NCBI RefSeq assembly: GCF_000621845.1
Contig: NZ_KK211355.1
Coordinates: 124,001-188,000, forward strand
Source of the DNA: Ruminococcus flavefaciens MA2007
GTDB taxonomy: Bacteria > Bacillota > Clostridia > Oscillospirales > Ruminococcaceae
Length of the DNA stretch: 64,000 nt
Direction: 5' to 3'
Below are positions 9,049 through 17,756 of the stretch, in pieces (within the stretch, counting starts at the first letter, position 1; each line of letters begins with the position of its first letter). The notes beneath the pieces are model-generated. The model saw nothing but the letters and a program-made list of their open reading frames with translations. It made no database searches and was not told the DNA's origin. The position numbers and the translations under genes were made by a program.

Positions 9049-10326
9049 ATGCCTGCAAATATTGTAGTCGGAACTCAATGGGGAGACGAAGGAAAGGGTA
9101 AGATCATTGATATCCTTGCTTCCCGCGCAGACGTTGTAGTCCGCTCACAGGGCGGCAACAACGCAGGTCACACTGTTGTAAATAACGGTGAGGTATACAA
9201 GCTTCACCTTGTACCGTCGGGTATCCTTTACCCCAACGCACTCAACCTCATCGGCGCAGGTGTAGTTCTTGATCCTAAGGACTTTATCGGCGAGCTTGAC
9301 AACCTCGAATCCAGAGGTATAAAGACTCAGGGACACCTTAAAGTAGACCCTCGTGCTCAGATCGTTATGCCTTGGCATATCGCTCTCGACGGTCTTTCTG
9401 AGGCTTTCCGCGGCGGTAAGGACATCGGTACGACAAAGAGAGGCATTGGTCCTACATATATGGATAAGTACGAGCGCTGCGGCATTCGTATGTACGACCT
9501 CGTTCACCCTGAGGTGCTTGCTGAGAAGATACAGTCCACAGGCAAGCTCAAGAACGAGATAATCACCAAGGTATACGGCGGCGAAGCTTTCGACCTTGAC
9601 GCTGTTACAAAGGAGTACACAGAGTACGGCAAGAGACTTCTCCCATACATGGACGACGTTTCTGTACTCACATTCGAGGCTCACAAGGCAGGCAAGACTA
9701 TCATGTTCGAGGGCGCTCAGGCTACTCTCCTTGATATCGACTTCGGTACATATCCTTACGTTACATCTTCGCACCCCCTCTCAGCAGGCGTTTGCGTAGG
9801 TACAGGCGTAGGTCCTAAGGTAATCACAAATATCATCGGCGTTGCAAAGGCTTACACAACTCGTGTGGGCAAGGGACCATTCCCCACAGAGCTTGACGAC
9901 GCTACAGGCGACCAGATAAGAAACGTTGGCGGCGAGTTCGGTACTACCACAGGCAGACCAAGAAGAACAGGCTGGTTCGACGCTGTTATCGTTCGTCATT
10001 CAGTAAGAGTAAACGGTCTTGACAGCCTTGCTATCAACAAGCTGGATACTCTCGCTAATATAGATACACTGAAAATGTGCGTGGCTTACAAGAAGCCCGA
10101 CGGCAGCGTTATCAAGGAGTTCCCGCCGACACTGGAGGAGCTTGAGGGCTGCGAGCCTATCTATGAGGAGTTCCCCGGATTCACAGAGGATATCTCCAAG
10201 TGCACAAGCTTCGACGAGCTCCCTGCTAACTGCAAGAGCTACATCGCTCGTCTTGAAGAGCTGGTAGGCTGCCATGTAAGCATGGTAGGTATCGGTCCTG
10301 ACAGAGCACAGATACTGGAAAGATAA
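9049..10326 (+). CDS. purA: Adenylosuccinate synthetase
   Basis: GTP-dependent ligation of IMP and aspartate, the first AMP-specific step of purine synthesis. The 425-residue protein has the phosphate loop GDEGKGK near the start, GNNAGHTVV, the GTTKRGIGP segment and the C-terminal NKLDTL guanine-binding region, all at normal positions. The ATG at 9049 has an AGAGGA site 6 bases upstream; an in-frame ATG at 9031 would add six basic residues and overlaps that site. Monocistronic, with its own promoter and a GC hairpin after the stop. Confidence 0.97.
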   Translation: MPANIVVGTQWGDEGKGKIIDILASRADVVVRSQGGNNAGHTVVNNGEVYKLHLVPSGILYPNALNLIGAGVVLDPKDFIGELDNLESRGIKTQGHLKVDPRAQIVMPWHIALDGLSEAFRGGKDIGTTKRGIGPTYMDKYERCGIRMYDLVHPEVLAEKIQSTGKLKNEIITKVYGGEAFDLDAVTKEYTEYGKRLLPYMDDVSVLTFEAHKAGKTIMFEGAQATLLDIDFGTYPYVTSSHPLSAGVCVGTGVGPKVITNIIGVAKAYTTRVGKGPFPTELDDATGDQIRNVGGEFGTTTGRPRRTGWFDAVIVRHSVRVNGLDSLAINKLDTLANIDTLKMCVAYKKPDGSVIKEFPPTLEELEGCEPIYEEFPGFTEDISKCTSFDELPANCKSYIARLEELVGCHVSMVGIGPDRAQILER

Positions 10327-10335
10327 GAACTTGTT

Positions 10336-10353
10336 CAGCCGCTTCGGCGGCTG
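10336..10353 (+). terminator. GC-rich hairpin after purA
   Basis: CAGCCGC, TTCG tetraloop, GCGGCTG. Only a short interrupted T-run (TTCGCTT) follows, so termination may be partial. Confidence 0.55.
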
Positions 10354-10391
10354 TTCGCTTATACTGCTTTTTCCCCGAAAGGAGGCTTTGT

Positions 10392-11576
10392 ATGAAATTC
10401 TCCGCAAAAAAACTGGCTGTTGTCTCGGCTTTTGCCTTGCTCAGCGCCTTTGCCCTGCCTGCAACGGCTTCTGCGGCTCAGGTCTCAGTGCCAGAGATAT
10501 CGCAGAGCTGCGTTTTCAGCTCGACTGACGACGCCGCTGTGCAGATGAGAAAATACATCAAGGAGAGAACTTCCGATTTCGAGATAAATATCGACGCTTC
10601 TGTGGCTTCAAAGGAGACCGTGGGACAGCTGATGATATTCAAAGCCTTCGATGAGACGGGAGACGGCTCGGAGGGAGACTACCTCCGCTTCGCAGTAAAA
10701 AAGCTGAACTGCAAGATATACTGGAAGAATAACGAGTACAAGCTGGTCTATCACCTTGATTACTACACTACAGCCGAGGAGGAGGCAAGGCTCACCCAAA
10801 AGCTGGATAAGACTCTTGCTTCGCTGAATACAGAGGGACTTTCGGACTATAACAAGGCTCTCCTGCTGTACAGGTACGTCACCTCAAACGTGACCTATTC
10901 CACGGATATCAAGGATAAATACGCCTACACCGCCTACAGCGCCGTCGAGAACGGTCATGCGGTTTGTCAGGGCGTAGCGCAGCTGCTCTACAGGCTCTAT
11001 AACGATTCGGGGATACCCTGCCGCATTATCGCTGGCATTGCCCATGATACAAGCGGAGCCCGTGAGGACAGCTATCATGTGTGGCTGATAACAAAGATAG
11101 ACGGTAAGTACTACCTCTCCGATCCTACATGGGACCTCAAGGCAGAGGGCGATAACTTCCGATATTTTTTGAAGGGGAGCAACGACTTCGACAGCACCTT
11201 CAATATGAGGCATATCCCTCAGAACGATAACGGTCTGACCTTCCCCGAATATGATTCCGACGACTTCCGTAACGCATATCCTGTCTTTTCGGAGAACGCT
11301 CCCTCGCCTGTGTGCAGTCTGGGAGATATCAACGGAGATAAAAGCATAAACGCTGTGGACGCTTCTGTTATCCTCAGCGACTATTCCCGCGTTTCTACCT
11401 GCGGTACAAGCGCCTTTACCGTATCGCAGAAGAGCTGCTCCGACGTTAATAAGGACGGCAGCGTAAATGCAGTGGACGCCTCCTGCGTTCTTTCGTATTA
11501 CGCCTATGTCTCCTGCGGCGGAAAAGGCTCTATAGATGATTATATTAAAAACGAGGTGTTGAATAATGTACGATGA
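10392..11576 (+). CDS. Secreted transglutaminase-like protein with C-terminal dockerin
   Basis: The 394-residue protein has a Sec signal peptide (about 1-29, ending ASAAQ). A transglutaminase/cysteine-protease-like core lies at about 150-250 with the expected triad Cys192 (HAVCQG), His229 (SYHVW) and Asp244 (LSDPTWD). A type I dockerin follows at about 311-375, with two calcium-loop repeats (GDINGDKSINAVDAS and DVNKDGSVNAVDAS). The dockerin suggests attachment to a cohesin scaffold at the cell surface. Substrate unknown; the fold fits a peptidase or amidase as well as cross-linking. AAAGGAGG precedes the ATG by 8 bases. The stop overlaps the next start by 11 bases. Confidence 0.88.
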   Translation: MKFSAKKLAVVSAFALLSAFALPATASAAQVSVPEISQSCVFSSTDDAAVQMRKYIKERTSDFEINIDASVASKETVGQLMIFKAFDETGDGSEGDYLRFAVKKLNCKIYWKNNEYKLVYHLDYYTTAEEEARLTQKLDKTLASLNTEGLSDYNKALLLYRYVTSNVTYSTDIKDKYAYTAYSAVENGHAVCQGVAQLLYRLYNDSGIPCRIIAGIAHDTSGAREDSYHVWLITKIDGKYYLSDPTWDLKAEGDNFRYFLKGSNDFDSTFNMRHIPQNDNGLTFPEYDSDDFRNAYPVFSENAPSPVCSLGDINGDKSINAVDASVILSDYSRVSTCGTSAFTVSQKSCSDVNKDGSVNAVDASCVLSYYAYVSCGGKGSIDDYIKNEVLNNVR

Positions 11577-12762
11577 AAATAATCTCGGCGGTGTTATGCC
11601 AGAGGAGATAGAATATAACCCCGACGCCCCAAGAAAAGAGGCTCCCACAGGAGTAAGCGCTCCCGTGCTGGACGACTTCGGATACGTTGCTCCTACAGCA
11701 AAAAAGGACGGTCCTACAGGCGTAAGCGCTCCTGTTCTTGACGATATGGCTTCATACAACTCAGGTGCCGAGAAAAAGGGCGCTCCTACAGGAGTTTCCG
11801 CACCTGTGCTTGACGACAATATCCCATATGTAAGCGAAAAGAAGGGAGCTCCCACAGGCGTTACCGCTCCCGTACTTGACGACTCCTCTGTACCCTTTAC
11901 TCAGGAAAAGCTGGTCCTCTCAGATGAGGACATAATAGGCGGACTTACTCCAGAGCTGAAAGCGCGTTTTGACGCTCTCCCTGCCGATAAGCAGCAGCAG
12001 ATAATCGACATGAGAAGAACTCAGCTGGGAGCAGTTGCACCTCCCGTACAGGTAACAGCTCCTGTGCTTGACGAGGACAACTACACTCCTCCTCCGAAAA
12101 AAGAAGAGCCAAAGCAGCCCGAAGCTCCCGTAGCAGCTCCTATACTGGACGCCGAGCCCGAGCCGCCCAAGTATCAGCCGAAATACGTGGACGAGGACCT
12201 TGAAAGAGCAAAGGCTGAGGCTTCAAAAAAGGCTGTTTCATCACAGCTTGTATCCGAGCAGAAGGACTCAAAGGAAAGCCTGCGCATGATGCTGGAGCTC
12301 AAAGAGGAAGCAAGACGCAGAGACGCTGAAAAGGGCTTCAAGATATGTATCGTGCTTGCTGTTGTAGGCGTTATCTCGGCTATCGCATTCTATCTGCTCT
12401 ATTCGGGACAGTTAGGTCTTGGCTACAAGAACGGTCTTGAGGGCTTCGGCAAGGTAATAAAGAACTCCGCACTGTACATCGCAGGTATTGTTGGTATCTG
12501 CACACTTTCACTCATCGCAGGTATCAAGGGATTGAAATCACTTTGCTCAGTTGTGCTCCTGCTTTTCGGTATAGTGCAGATATTCCCCGGACTTCCTATG
12601 ATACCGCAGCATAAGGGCAGTATGGGACTGGTAGTTGCACTGTATGCAGTTGCACTGGCAGGAACTGTAGTCACATTCTTCATGCTTTCGGGCAGTGAGC
12701 CTGTGGGCAAGTTCTTTACCAGAAACGATAATCTCAACAGACGCGAAAGAGACGATTATTGA
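11566..12762 (+). CDS. Four-TM membrane protein with N-terminal APTGVSAPVLDD repeats
   Basis: Not recognised. The 398-residue protein starts with a long Pro- and acid-rich cytoplasmic-looking region. It holds four near-identical motifs PTGVSAPVLDD at about 27-37, 50-60, 74-84 and 96-106 (spacing 22-24), plus degenerate copies VTAPVLDE (163-170) and VAAPILDA (189-196). A short helical segment (about 128-152), a charged helix, and four hydrophobic segments between about 255 and 385 follow. There is no signal peptide. The start overlaps the transglutaminase-dockerin gene by 11 bases with a GAGGTG site, so the two are co-translated. The repeats look like linear binding or phosphorylation motifs; that is inference. 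Confidence 0.8.
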   Translation: MYDENNLGGVMPEEIEYNPDAPRKEAPTGVSAPVLDDFGYVAPTAKKDGPTGVSAPVLDDMASYNSGAEKKGAPTGVSAPVLDDNIPYVSEKKGAPTGVTAPVLDDSSVPFTQEKLVLSDEDIIGGLTPELKARFDALPADKQQQIIDMRRTQLGAVAPPVQVTAPVLDEDNYTPPPKKEEPKQPEAPVAAPILDAEPEPPKYQPKYVDEDLERAKAEASKKAVSSQLVSEQKDSKESLRMMLELKEEARRRDAEKGFKICIVLAVVGVISAIAFYLLYSGQLGLGYKNGLEGFGKVIKNSALYIAGIVGICTLSLIAGIKGLKSLCSVVLLLFGIVQIFPGLPMIPQHKGSMGLVVALYAVALAGTVVTFFMLSGSEPVGKFFTRNDNLNRRERDDY

Positions 12763-12766
12763 TAGC

Positions 12767-12803
12767 AAAACCGTAAAGAAGCTGTGCTTCTTTACGGTTT
12801 TTT
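12767..12803 (+). terminator. Strong terminator after the repeat membrane protein
   Basis: AACCGTAAAGAAGC, loop TGT, GCTTCTTTACGGTT, then a T-run. Confidence 0.95.
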
Positions 12804-12804
12804 A

Positions 12805-12859
12805 GTTATTAGTGATTAGTGCATAGTGATTAGTAGGGGCGCACAGTGTGCGCCCCTAC
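12805..12859. repeat. Heptad-palindrome element, copy at 12.8 kb
   Basis: Four 7-bp units (GTTATTA, GTGATTA, GTGCATA, GTGATTA) run in register into a perfect 12-bp-arm palindrome, GTAGGGGCGCAC, AGT, GTGCGCCCCTAC (12833-12859). See the finding on the dispersed element. Confidence 0.85.
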
Positions 12860-12888
12860 AATTATGCATTATGAATTATGCATTAAAA

Positions 12889-12910
12889 AGGCGTGACACA
12901 AGTCACGCCT
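12889..12910 (-). terminator. Bidirectional terminator overlapping the GGDEF gene stop
   Basis: AGGCGTGAC, loop ACAA, GTCACGCCT with A/T runs on both sides. The TGA stop of the leftward GGDEF gene lies inside the stem. Same stem as the spoVM terminator. Confidence 0.85.
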
Positions 12911-14279
12911 TTTTTCTGTAATATTCAGCCTTGTCGTTCTGCATTCTTTCCCTTGCAGTAATGAACACCTGACGGTAGTTCTCATGCTTTTCAGGTCTGT
13001 AGGTGCAGGAGCCCTTTGCTATGCCAAGAGGGTGAGCAAGCTTTTTGCCTGCGTTGAAGTCTCCCAGTTCCTTGTCAAATTCAGCAAAGAGGTCCTCCAT
13101 ATCGAGATTGTTCTTTTTGCGCATAAGAGCAATGAACTCATCGCCTGCAACACGATAGACATTATCGCTGCCGAATACCTTTTTCAGCAGTCTTGCGGCA
13201 TGGAACATTAGCTCGTCACCGGCTTCAAAGCCGAAGTTAGCGTTGACATTTTCCAGACCGTTGAGGTCGAAGAATGCAACGGAGAATGAAGGAGAATCGG
13301 TCTTGATATCCTCGTCCAGCTGTCTGATAGCGTTCTTGTACGCCGCCTTGTTATGTGTATTGGTCAGCTCGTCCTTGTAGATGTTGGTATCCACGTACTT
13401 CATGTACTTATCAAGCTTATTGCAGAGAGAATGAAGATTTGATGTTACCTCCTCATACTCGTCACTGAAGGACTGCTTTTTTTCCTCGCCGTCGGCAAGA
13501 GTTTTAAGAAGTTCTCTCTCTGTGTCGGGGAGGAAATCCAGCTTTTTGATAGAGGTCTGCATCAGCATATCGTTCATTTTCTGTGTAGTTGTATTGAGCT
13601 GGTCTATCTCTTTCAGCATAGCCGCAAAACGCTTTCTGTTCTGCGACATGATGATGAACGCGAGGACTATACCTACGGTAAGAGCCGCCATGAGGATAAC
13701 TATGGATATTACCGTATTATTGCTGAGCTTATCGTCGTACCATTCGGCGTTGAAATCAACTCCGATAATGCCGACAACCTTGTTTTCAGAATCGAAAATA
13801 GGGCTGTATGCCGAGTAGAATCGTCCCCATTTGTCGGAGTATGCCTTTTGGTCAACAGCGGCAACACCGTTTGCGGCACTCACGAGAGCGTCTGTAGTAA
13901 TTATCGGCTCACCGAATTCACCAGGATCATCAATGGCAGGATCAATGGTAAATGTAAAGGTGCCGTCGGGTTCAGGATTTATACCATAGATGTAGTCAAG
14001 AGCGATATTTTCCTGAAAGGCGCGGAGCGTATCAAGAGCTCTGTTGTAGGCTTCTGTGCCCTCGTCCTCCTTGGTGATATACTTTATCTCGTCGCCGTTT
14101 ATCATATAAGCCGCAGTATTGGCGATATCCAGCATACGCTGGTTTATCTGCTCACGCAGGTTCTTTTTGGCAAGCGTGGACAGTGTCATAGCCATGAGAA
14201 TATTTGTAAGCAATAGTAAAGCAAGAGCTATAATGAAGTTGCGTTTGCTTGTTCTGATTTCTTTTTCCTGTTTGCTCAT
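12903..14279 (-). CDS. Membrane-bound diguanylate cyclase with extracytoplasmic sensor
   Basis: Predicted to make c-di-GMP from two GTP. The protein (458 residues from the chosen start) has TM1 at about 14-35 and an extracytoplasmic sensor of about 155 residues that looks like a single Cache fold (YSPIFDSENKVVGIIGVDFN). TM2 is at about 190-212, then a linker and a GGDEF domain with the signature AGDEF (YRVAGDEFIAL). The ATG at 14279 follows a GGGGGG run; an in-frame start seven codons upstream is less likely. The stop is embedded in a terminator. One of three c-di-GMP turnover genes in the window. Confidence 0.88.
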   Translation of the reverse strand: MSKQEKEIRTSKRNFIIALALLLLTNILMAMTLSTLAKKNLREQINQRMLDIANTAAYMINGDEIKYITKEDEGTEAYNRALDTLRAFQENIALDYIYGINPEPDGTFTFTIDPAIDDPGEFGEPIITTDALVSAANGVAAVDQKAYSDKWGRFYSAYSPIFDSENKVVGIIGVDFNAEWYDDKLSNNTVISIVILMAALTVGIVLAFIIMSQNRKRFAAMLKEIDQLNTTTQKMNDMLMQTSIKKLDFLPDTERELLKTLADGEEKKQSFSDEYEEVTSNLHSLCNKLDKYMKYVDTNIYKDELTNTHNKAAYKNAIRQLDEDIKTDSPSFSVAFFDLNGLENVNANFGFEAGDELMFHAARLLKKVFGSDNVYRVAGDEFIALMRKKNNLDMEDLFAEFDKELGDFNAGKKLAHPLGIAKGSCTYRPEKHENYRQVFITARERMQNDKAEYYRKKA

Positions 14280-14333
14280 AGTTGTCCCCCCCTGTATCAA
14301 AACGATATATTAATCGAATAAAGCTATATGGTA

Positions 14334-14362
14334 ATTATATCATTTTGGCAGGAGTACGTCAA
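14334..14362 (-). promoter_or_regulatory. Promoter of the leftward GGDEF gene
   Basis: On the minus strand: TTGACG, 17-bp spacer, TATAAT, about 55 bases upstream of the start. Confidence 0.8.
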
Positions 14363-14410
14363 TAATAGATTACAAAAAGTCAAAGCCGCTTCACTGCTTT
14401 TTGTGAAATA

Positions 14411-15274
14411 TCACAAAGACGAGCCCTTTTCTGTGTCGATTTTTATCTGACTGCCGTCACTGACAGCGGTTATCTCACCGTTGAAGCAGGTTGCATAGGT
14501 GTTTATCTTCTGCTTTTTCAGCAGGTCCTGCATCTTGCCCGAAAACTCGTTGCTGTCCGTGCAGACTACTGCGCATTTGGGCTCCACAGCTTTGAGAAAA
14601 TCGCCCAGATTATCAAGCTTTCTGCCGTGATACGGGACTTTCAGCAGGGTACACTTGCCGATATCCATTATCTCGTCCAGTCTCTCCTCCATAGCGTCTC
14701 CCGTGAAAAGCAGGGTGTTGTTATGGTGGACAGCCTTTGTGACGAGGGAGAAATTGTTCTCGGCGCTGTCGCCGTCGCCGTAGAAGTCCTTTTTCGGCGC
14801 ATAGACCGTATAATCCACGTCGTCAAGGGTAAAGGAGATATCCTCTTTCAGCTTCATGGGAGTAATGCCCCTGCCGTCAAGAGTCTCCGCGAATTTGTCG
14901 TATTCGCTGACATTTCCCGTGTAATCGGGTGTGAGAACGTTCTTGACATCGAATGTTTTCAGCACCTTGGGAGCTCCGCCAACGTGGTCTTTATCGAAAT
15001 GGGTGATTATCAGGTAGTCGATAACGGTAGTTCCGCTCTCCTCGAGGATAGAGGATATCTTCTTGCCGTCGCCCTTTTCGCCGCAGTCGATGACCACGGT
15101 GGAGCTTTCGGACTGGAGCACAATAGCGTCAGCCTTTCCCACGTCGAGGAATGTGACTTTCAGCTCCTTGGCATTCGCCATGTCGTGGGGCTTCTTTTCG
15201 TTGCAGGCAAACAGCGATGAAACGGCAACAGCCGATGTAAGCAGCAGAGCTGCGGTTTTCTTTATATTCAGCAT
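14411..15274 (-). CDS. MBL-fold (ComEC-like) lipoprotein hydrolase
   Basis: The 287-residue protein has a lipoprotein signal peptide with lipobox LFAC (Cys24), so it is probably tethered outside the membrane. A metallo-beta-lactamase fold follows with the metal motif THFDKDHVGG (HxHxDH family with Phe at the second position), LLFTGDA and LKVPYHGR. This resembles the stand-alone C-terminal hydrolase domain of ComEC. No channel domain is present, so a role in DNA uptake cannot be assumed; phosphodiester or nucleotide hydrolysis is possible. A palindrome lies in its upstream region at 15311-15326. Confidence 0.82.
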   Translation of the reverse strand: MLNIKKTAALLLTSAVAVSSLFACNEKKPHDMANAKELKVTFLDVGKADAIVLQSESSTVVIDCGEKGDGKKISSILEESGTTVIDYLIITHFDKDHVGGAPKVLKTFDVKNVLTPDYTGNVSEYDKFAETLDGRGITPMKLKEDISFTLDDVDYTVYAPKKDFYGDGDSAENNFSLVTKAVHHNNTLLFTGDAMEERLDEIMDIGKCTLLKVPYHGRKLDNLGDFLKAVEPKCAVVCTDSNEFSGKMQDLLKKQKINTYATCFNGEITAVSDGSQIKIDTEKGSSL

Positions 15275-15310
15275 AATAATTTCCCCTTTCGGAAGTGAGT
15301 ATACACTTTC

Positions 15311-15326
15311 ATATGATACATCATAT
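15311..15326. promoter_or_regulatory. Operator-like palindrome upstream of the MBL lipoprotein
   Basis: ATATGAT, AC, ATCATAT: perfect 7-bp arms with a 2-bp centre, 37 bases upstream of the leftward start, near a possible TATACT -10 on the minus strand. Confidence 0.45.
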
Positions 15327-15373
15327 CACTTCTGACTTAAAATAATCTTAACTCCGAAAAACGGATTTGTCAA

Positions 15374-15393
15374 GTAGGGCGGCGCTCCGCCGC
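15374..15393. repeat. Short GTAGGGCGGCG palindrome
   Basis: GTAGG followed by GCGGCG, CTC, CGCCGC. It shares the GTAGGG edge with the heptad-palindrome family but lacks clear heptads. Confidence 0.55.
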
Positions 15394-15419
15394 TTTTACA
15401 GCTGACAGCTAAAAATTTC

Positions 15420-15448
15420 TTGCATTATAATGTGTTGTATGTTATAAT
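15420..15448 (+). promoter_or_regulatory. miaB promoter
   Basis: TTGCAT, 17-bp spacer, TATAAT, 40 bases upstream of the miaB start. Confidence 0.85.
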
Positions 15449-15488
15449 AATATATTAGGATTTTTCAAGGAAGGCGAGGTTCTGCCAA

Positions 15489-16862
15489 TTGAAGGACAAT
15501 ACCGCGGAAATAAGCGAAATAAAGGCACTGCTGGGCGATAAGCCCCGAAAAGCCTACATAAGGAGCTTCGGCTGTCAGCTGAACGTGTCCGACGGCGAAA
15601 AGATAAAGGGCTTGCTGAAAAAAATGGGCTACGGCTTCACCGAGGACGAGCACGAAGCTGACCTCATCATACTCAATACCTGCGCCGTCCGCGAGAGCGC
15701 CGAGGACAGAGTTTTCGGCATAGTGGGCAGTATGAAGAAGCTCAAGGAGCTGAAGCCCTCCCTTATCATCGGCATTGCAGGCTGCATGACGGCTCAGAGC
15801 CATATTGCCGAAAAGATTAAGAAGTCCTACCCACAGGTAGACCTTGTTCTGGGCACATCCGCTATAAGCGCCCTGCCGAGGCTTCTTCTTGAAGCTCTCA
15901 GGGGAGCCAAGTTCTCGGCGGATATCAGCGAGTACGACGACTTTTCCGAGGCGGCTGAGCAGGTGCGCGAGAGCAGCTTCAAGGCTTCTGTGCCTATAAT
16001 GTTCGGCTGCAACAATTTCTGCACCTACTGCATAGTGCCGTATGTCCGCGGACGTGAGCGAAGCCGCCGTCCCGAGGATATAATCGGCGAGGTCCGCGAG
16101 CTGGTATCACAGGGCTACAAGGAGATAATGCTGCTCGGTCAGAACGTCAATTCCTACGGCAATGACCTTGGCGGCGAGTGCAGCTTTCCTCAGCTTCTCC
16201 GCGAGCTGGATAAAATAGAGGGGGACTTCTGGATACGCTTCATGTCCTCACACCCCAAGGACGCCTCAAAGGAGCTTATCGACGCCATATTTGACTGCGA
16301 AAAGGTGGCAAAGCACCTGCACCTGCCCGTACAGAGCGGCAGCAGCGCTGTTCTTGACCGCATGAACCGCCGCTACACCATAGAGAAGTATCTGGGTATA
16401 GTCGATGAGATACGCCGCAGAGACGACGATTTCTCGCTGACTACGGATATAATCGTGGGCTTTCCCAACGAGACCGACGAGGAGTTCCGCGAGACTCTTG
16501 ATGTGATAAAAAAGGTCAGGTACGACAATATCTACTCATTCATCTACTCCAAGCGCTCGGGAACTAAGGCTGCGGAAATGCCCGACAGTATTTCCGATGA
16601 GGAAAAGGGACATCGCATGAGAGAGCTTCTTGAAGTCCAGCGCGAGGTCTCCACGGAGCACTACAAGCGCTTTATCGGCAGGACTATGCGAGTTCTTGTT
16701 GACGGTGTATCGAAGAAAAAGGACGGCTGGCTCACAGGAAAGAGCAGCGAGTTCATAATAGCTGAGTTTGAGGGAGACAGCTCCCTTATCGGTCAGTTCG
16801 CTGACGTTGAGATAACCGACGCCATGAACTGGGCTGTAACAGGTCATATAAAGAAAGGATAA
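15489..16862 (+). CDS. miaB: tRNA-2-methylthio-N6-dimethylallyladenosine synthase
   Basis: Radical SAM methylthiotransferase that thiomethylates i6A37 of tRNA; its substrate is made by MiaA, encoded downstream. In 457 residues the UPF0004 domain has its three cluster Cys (FGCQLN, NTCAVRE, GCMT). The radical SAM motif CNNFCTYCIVPYVRGRE and a C-terminal TRAM domain follow. The start is TTG. Gene order miaB, ymcA-like, mutS, mutL, miaA, hfq parallels Bacillus. Confidence 0.96.
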   Translation: MKDNTAEISEIKALLGDKPRKAYIRSFGCQLNVSDGEKIKGLLKKMGYGFTEDEHEADLIILNTCAVRESAEDRVFGIVGSMKKLKELKPSLIIGIAGCMTAQSHIAEKIKKSYPQVDLVLGTSAISALPRLLLEALRGAKFSADISEYDDFSEAAEQVRESSFKASVPIMFGCNNFCTYCIVPYVRGRERSRRPEDIIGEVRELVSQGYKEIMLLGQNVNSYGNDLGGECSFPQLLRELDKIEGDFWIRFMSSHPKDASKELIDAIFDCEKVAKHLHLPVQSGSSAVLDRMNRRYTIEKYLGIVDEIRRRDDDFSLTTDIIVGFPNETDEEFRETLDVIKKVRYDNIYSFIYSKRSGTKAAEMPDSISDEEKGHRMRELLEVQREVSTEHYKRFIGRTMRVLVDGVSKKKDGWLTGKSSEFIIAEFEGDSSLIGQFADVEITDAMNWAVTGHIKKG

Positions 16863-16873
16863 GATAAGATAAA

Positions 16874-17650
16874 ATGAAACGAATCATCGCATTATCATGC
16901 TTTGCAGCTCTGCTTCTTGCAGGCTGCGGAAAGACAGGTCAGAGCAGCTCCTCATCTGAGAGCACCACGGCAGCCACAGCGCCGACAAGCGCTGAAACTA
17001 CAACTGACGAGGCAGCTACAGAGACAGCTGTGACTACTGTTGCCGATACTACAGCAGCAGGAACAGAAGCCGAGACAACTACCCACGAGGCAAATGTTTC
17101 GGCAGGCGGACGCATGGATATGTATCCTGCTGTCTATCAGGGGGAGATACGCTATGTTTTCGAGCATACCGCAAAGGATAACGACGGACTTTCCAGCATT
17201 GAATACGCATTCCGCGACATGGACGCTGACGGCATTCCTGAGCTTATCCTGAAATACGGCACCTGCGAGGCTGATTACGCTATCCATGTATACAGATTCG
17301 ATGAGAACTGCGAGCTTCAGGACTTAGGCACTTTCGGCGGCGGACATACAAGCTTCTGCTATGACGAGAACACAGGCAATTTCGTTATCCTCTGGGGACA
17401 GATGGGCTATGCGACCTTGCATTATTTCGTATGGCAGGACGGCACATTGAAGGTGGCTGACACCTACGATTTCGAGCTTAACGAGCAGAATCCGTCTTAC
17501 GATGATGTTCTCAAGGAAAAGGGCATACATCGTATTGATTTCGTGTCGGCATATCAGACCGATAACAGCAGCGGCGTCAAGTCGTGGTTCTATCACGAAA
17601 ACGGCACTACCGAGGAGTTTGACGGACTTTACCTCGATTACACGGGTTAA
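16874..17650 (+). CDS. Secreted lipoprotein of unknown function
   Basis: Not recognised as a named family. The 258-residue protein has a lipoprotein signal peptide with lipobox LAGC (Cys18). A low-complexity Ser/Thr/Ala/Glu-rich linker to about residue 72 is a typical cell-wall-spanning spacer, and a globular domain of about 180 residues follows. That domain has an Asp-rich segment (FRDMDADGIPELILKYG) resembling FG-GAP/EF-hand-like calcium loops, and Tyr/Trp-rich strands. It sits 11 bases after miaB and is probably co-transcribed. Confidence 0.8.
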   Translation: MKRIIALSCFAALLLAGCGKTGQSSSSSESTTAATAPTSAETTTDEAATETAVTTVADTTAAGTEAETTTHEANVSAGGRMDMYPAVYQGEIRYVFEHTAKDNDGLSSIEYAFRDMDADGIPELILKYGTCEADYAIHVYRFDENCELQDLGTFGGGHTSFCYDENTGNFVILWGQMGYATLHYFVWQDGTLKVADTYDFELNEQNPSYDDVLKEKGIHRIDFVSAYQTDNSSGVKSWFYHENGTTEEFDGLYLDYTG

Positions 17651-17694
17651 GCGATGATCCTATCCGAATGAAGTCGGCGAATTTTAAAACAGGC

Positions 17695-17724
17695 GTCTTT
17701 TCCGCGCCGAAGGCTGGAAAAGAC
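17695..17724 (+). other. Long hairpin in the spacer before the ymcA-like gene
   Basis: GTCTTTTCC, inner GCC-GAA-GGC, GGAAAAGAC. The following bases are A-rich, not T-rich, so it is not a classical terminator; a processing or stability hairpin is possible. Confidence 0.6.
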
Positions 17725-17756
17725 AGAAAAAATCAATTATTAAGGAGAATTTTAAA

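Noticed and set aside
14411-15274. Complete competence protein ComEC
   Set aside because: Only the MBL-fold domain with a lipoprotein signal is present; the multi-TM competence domain is absent.
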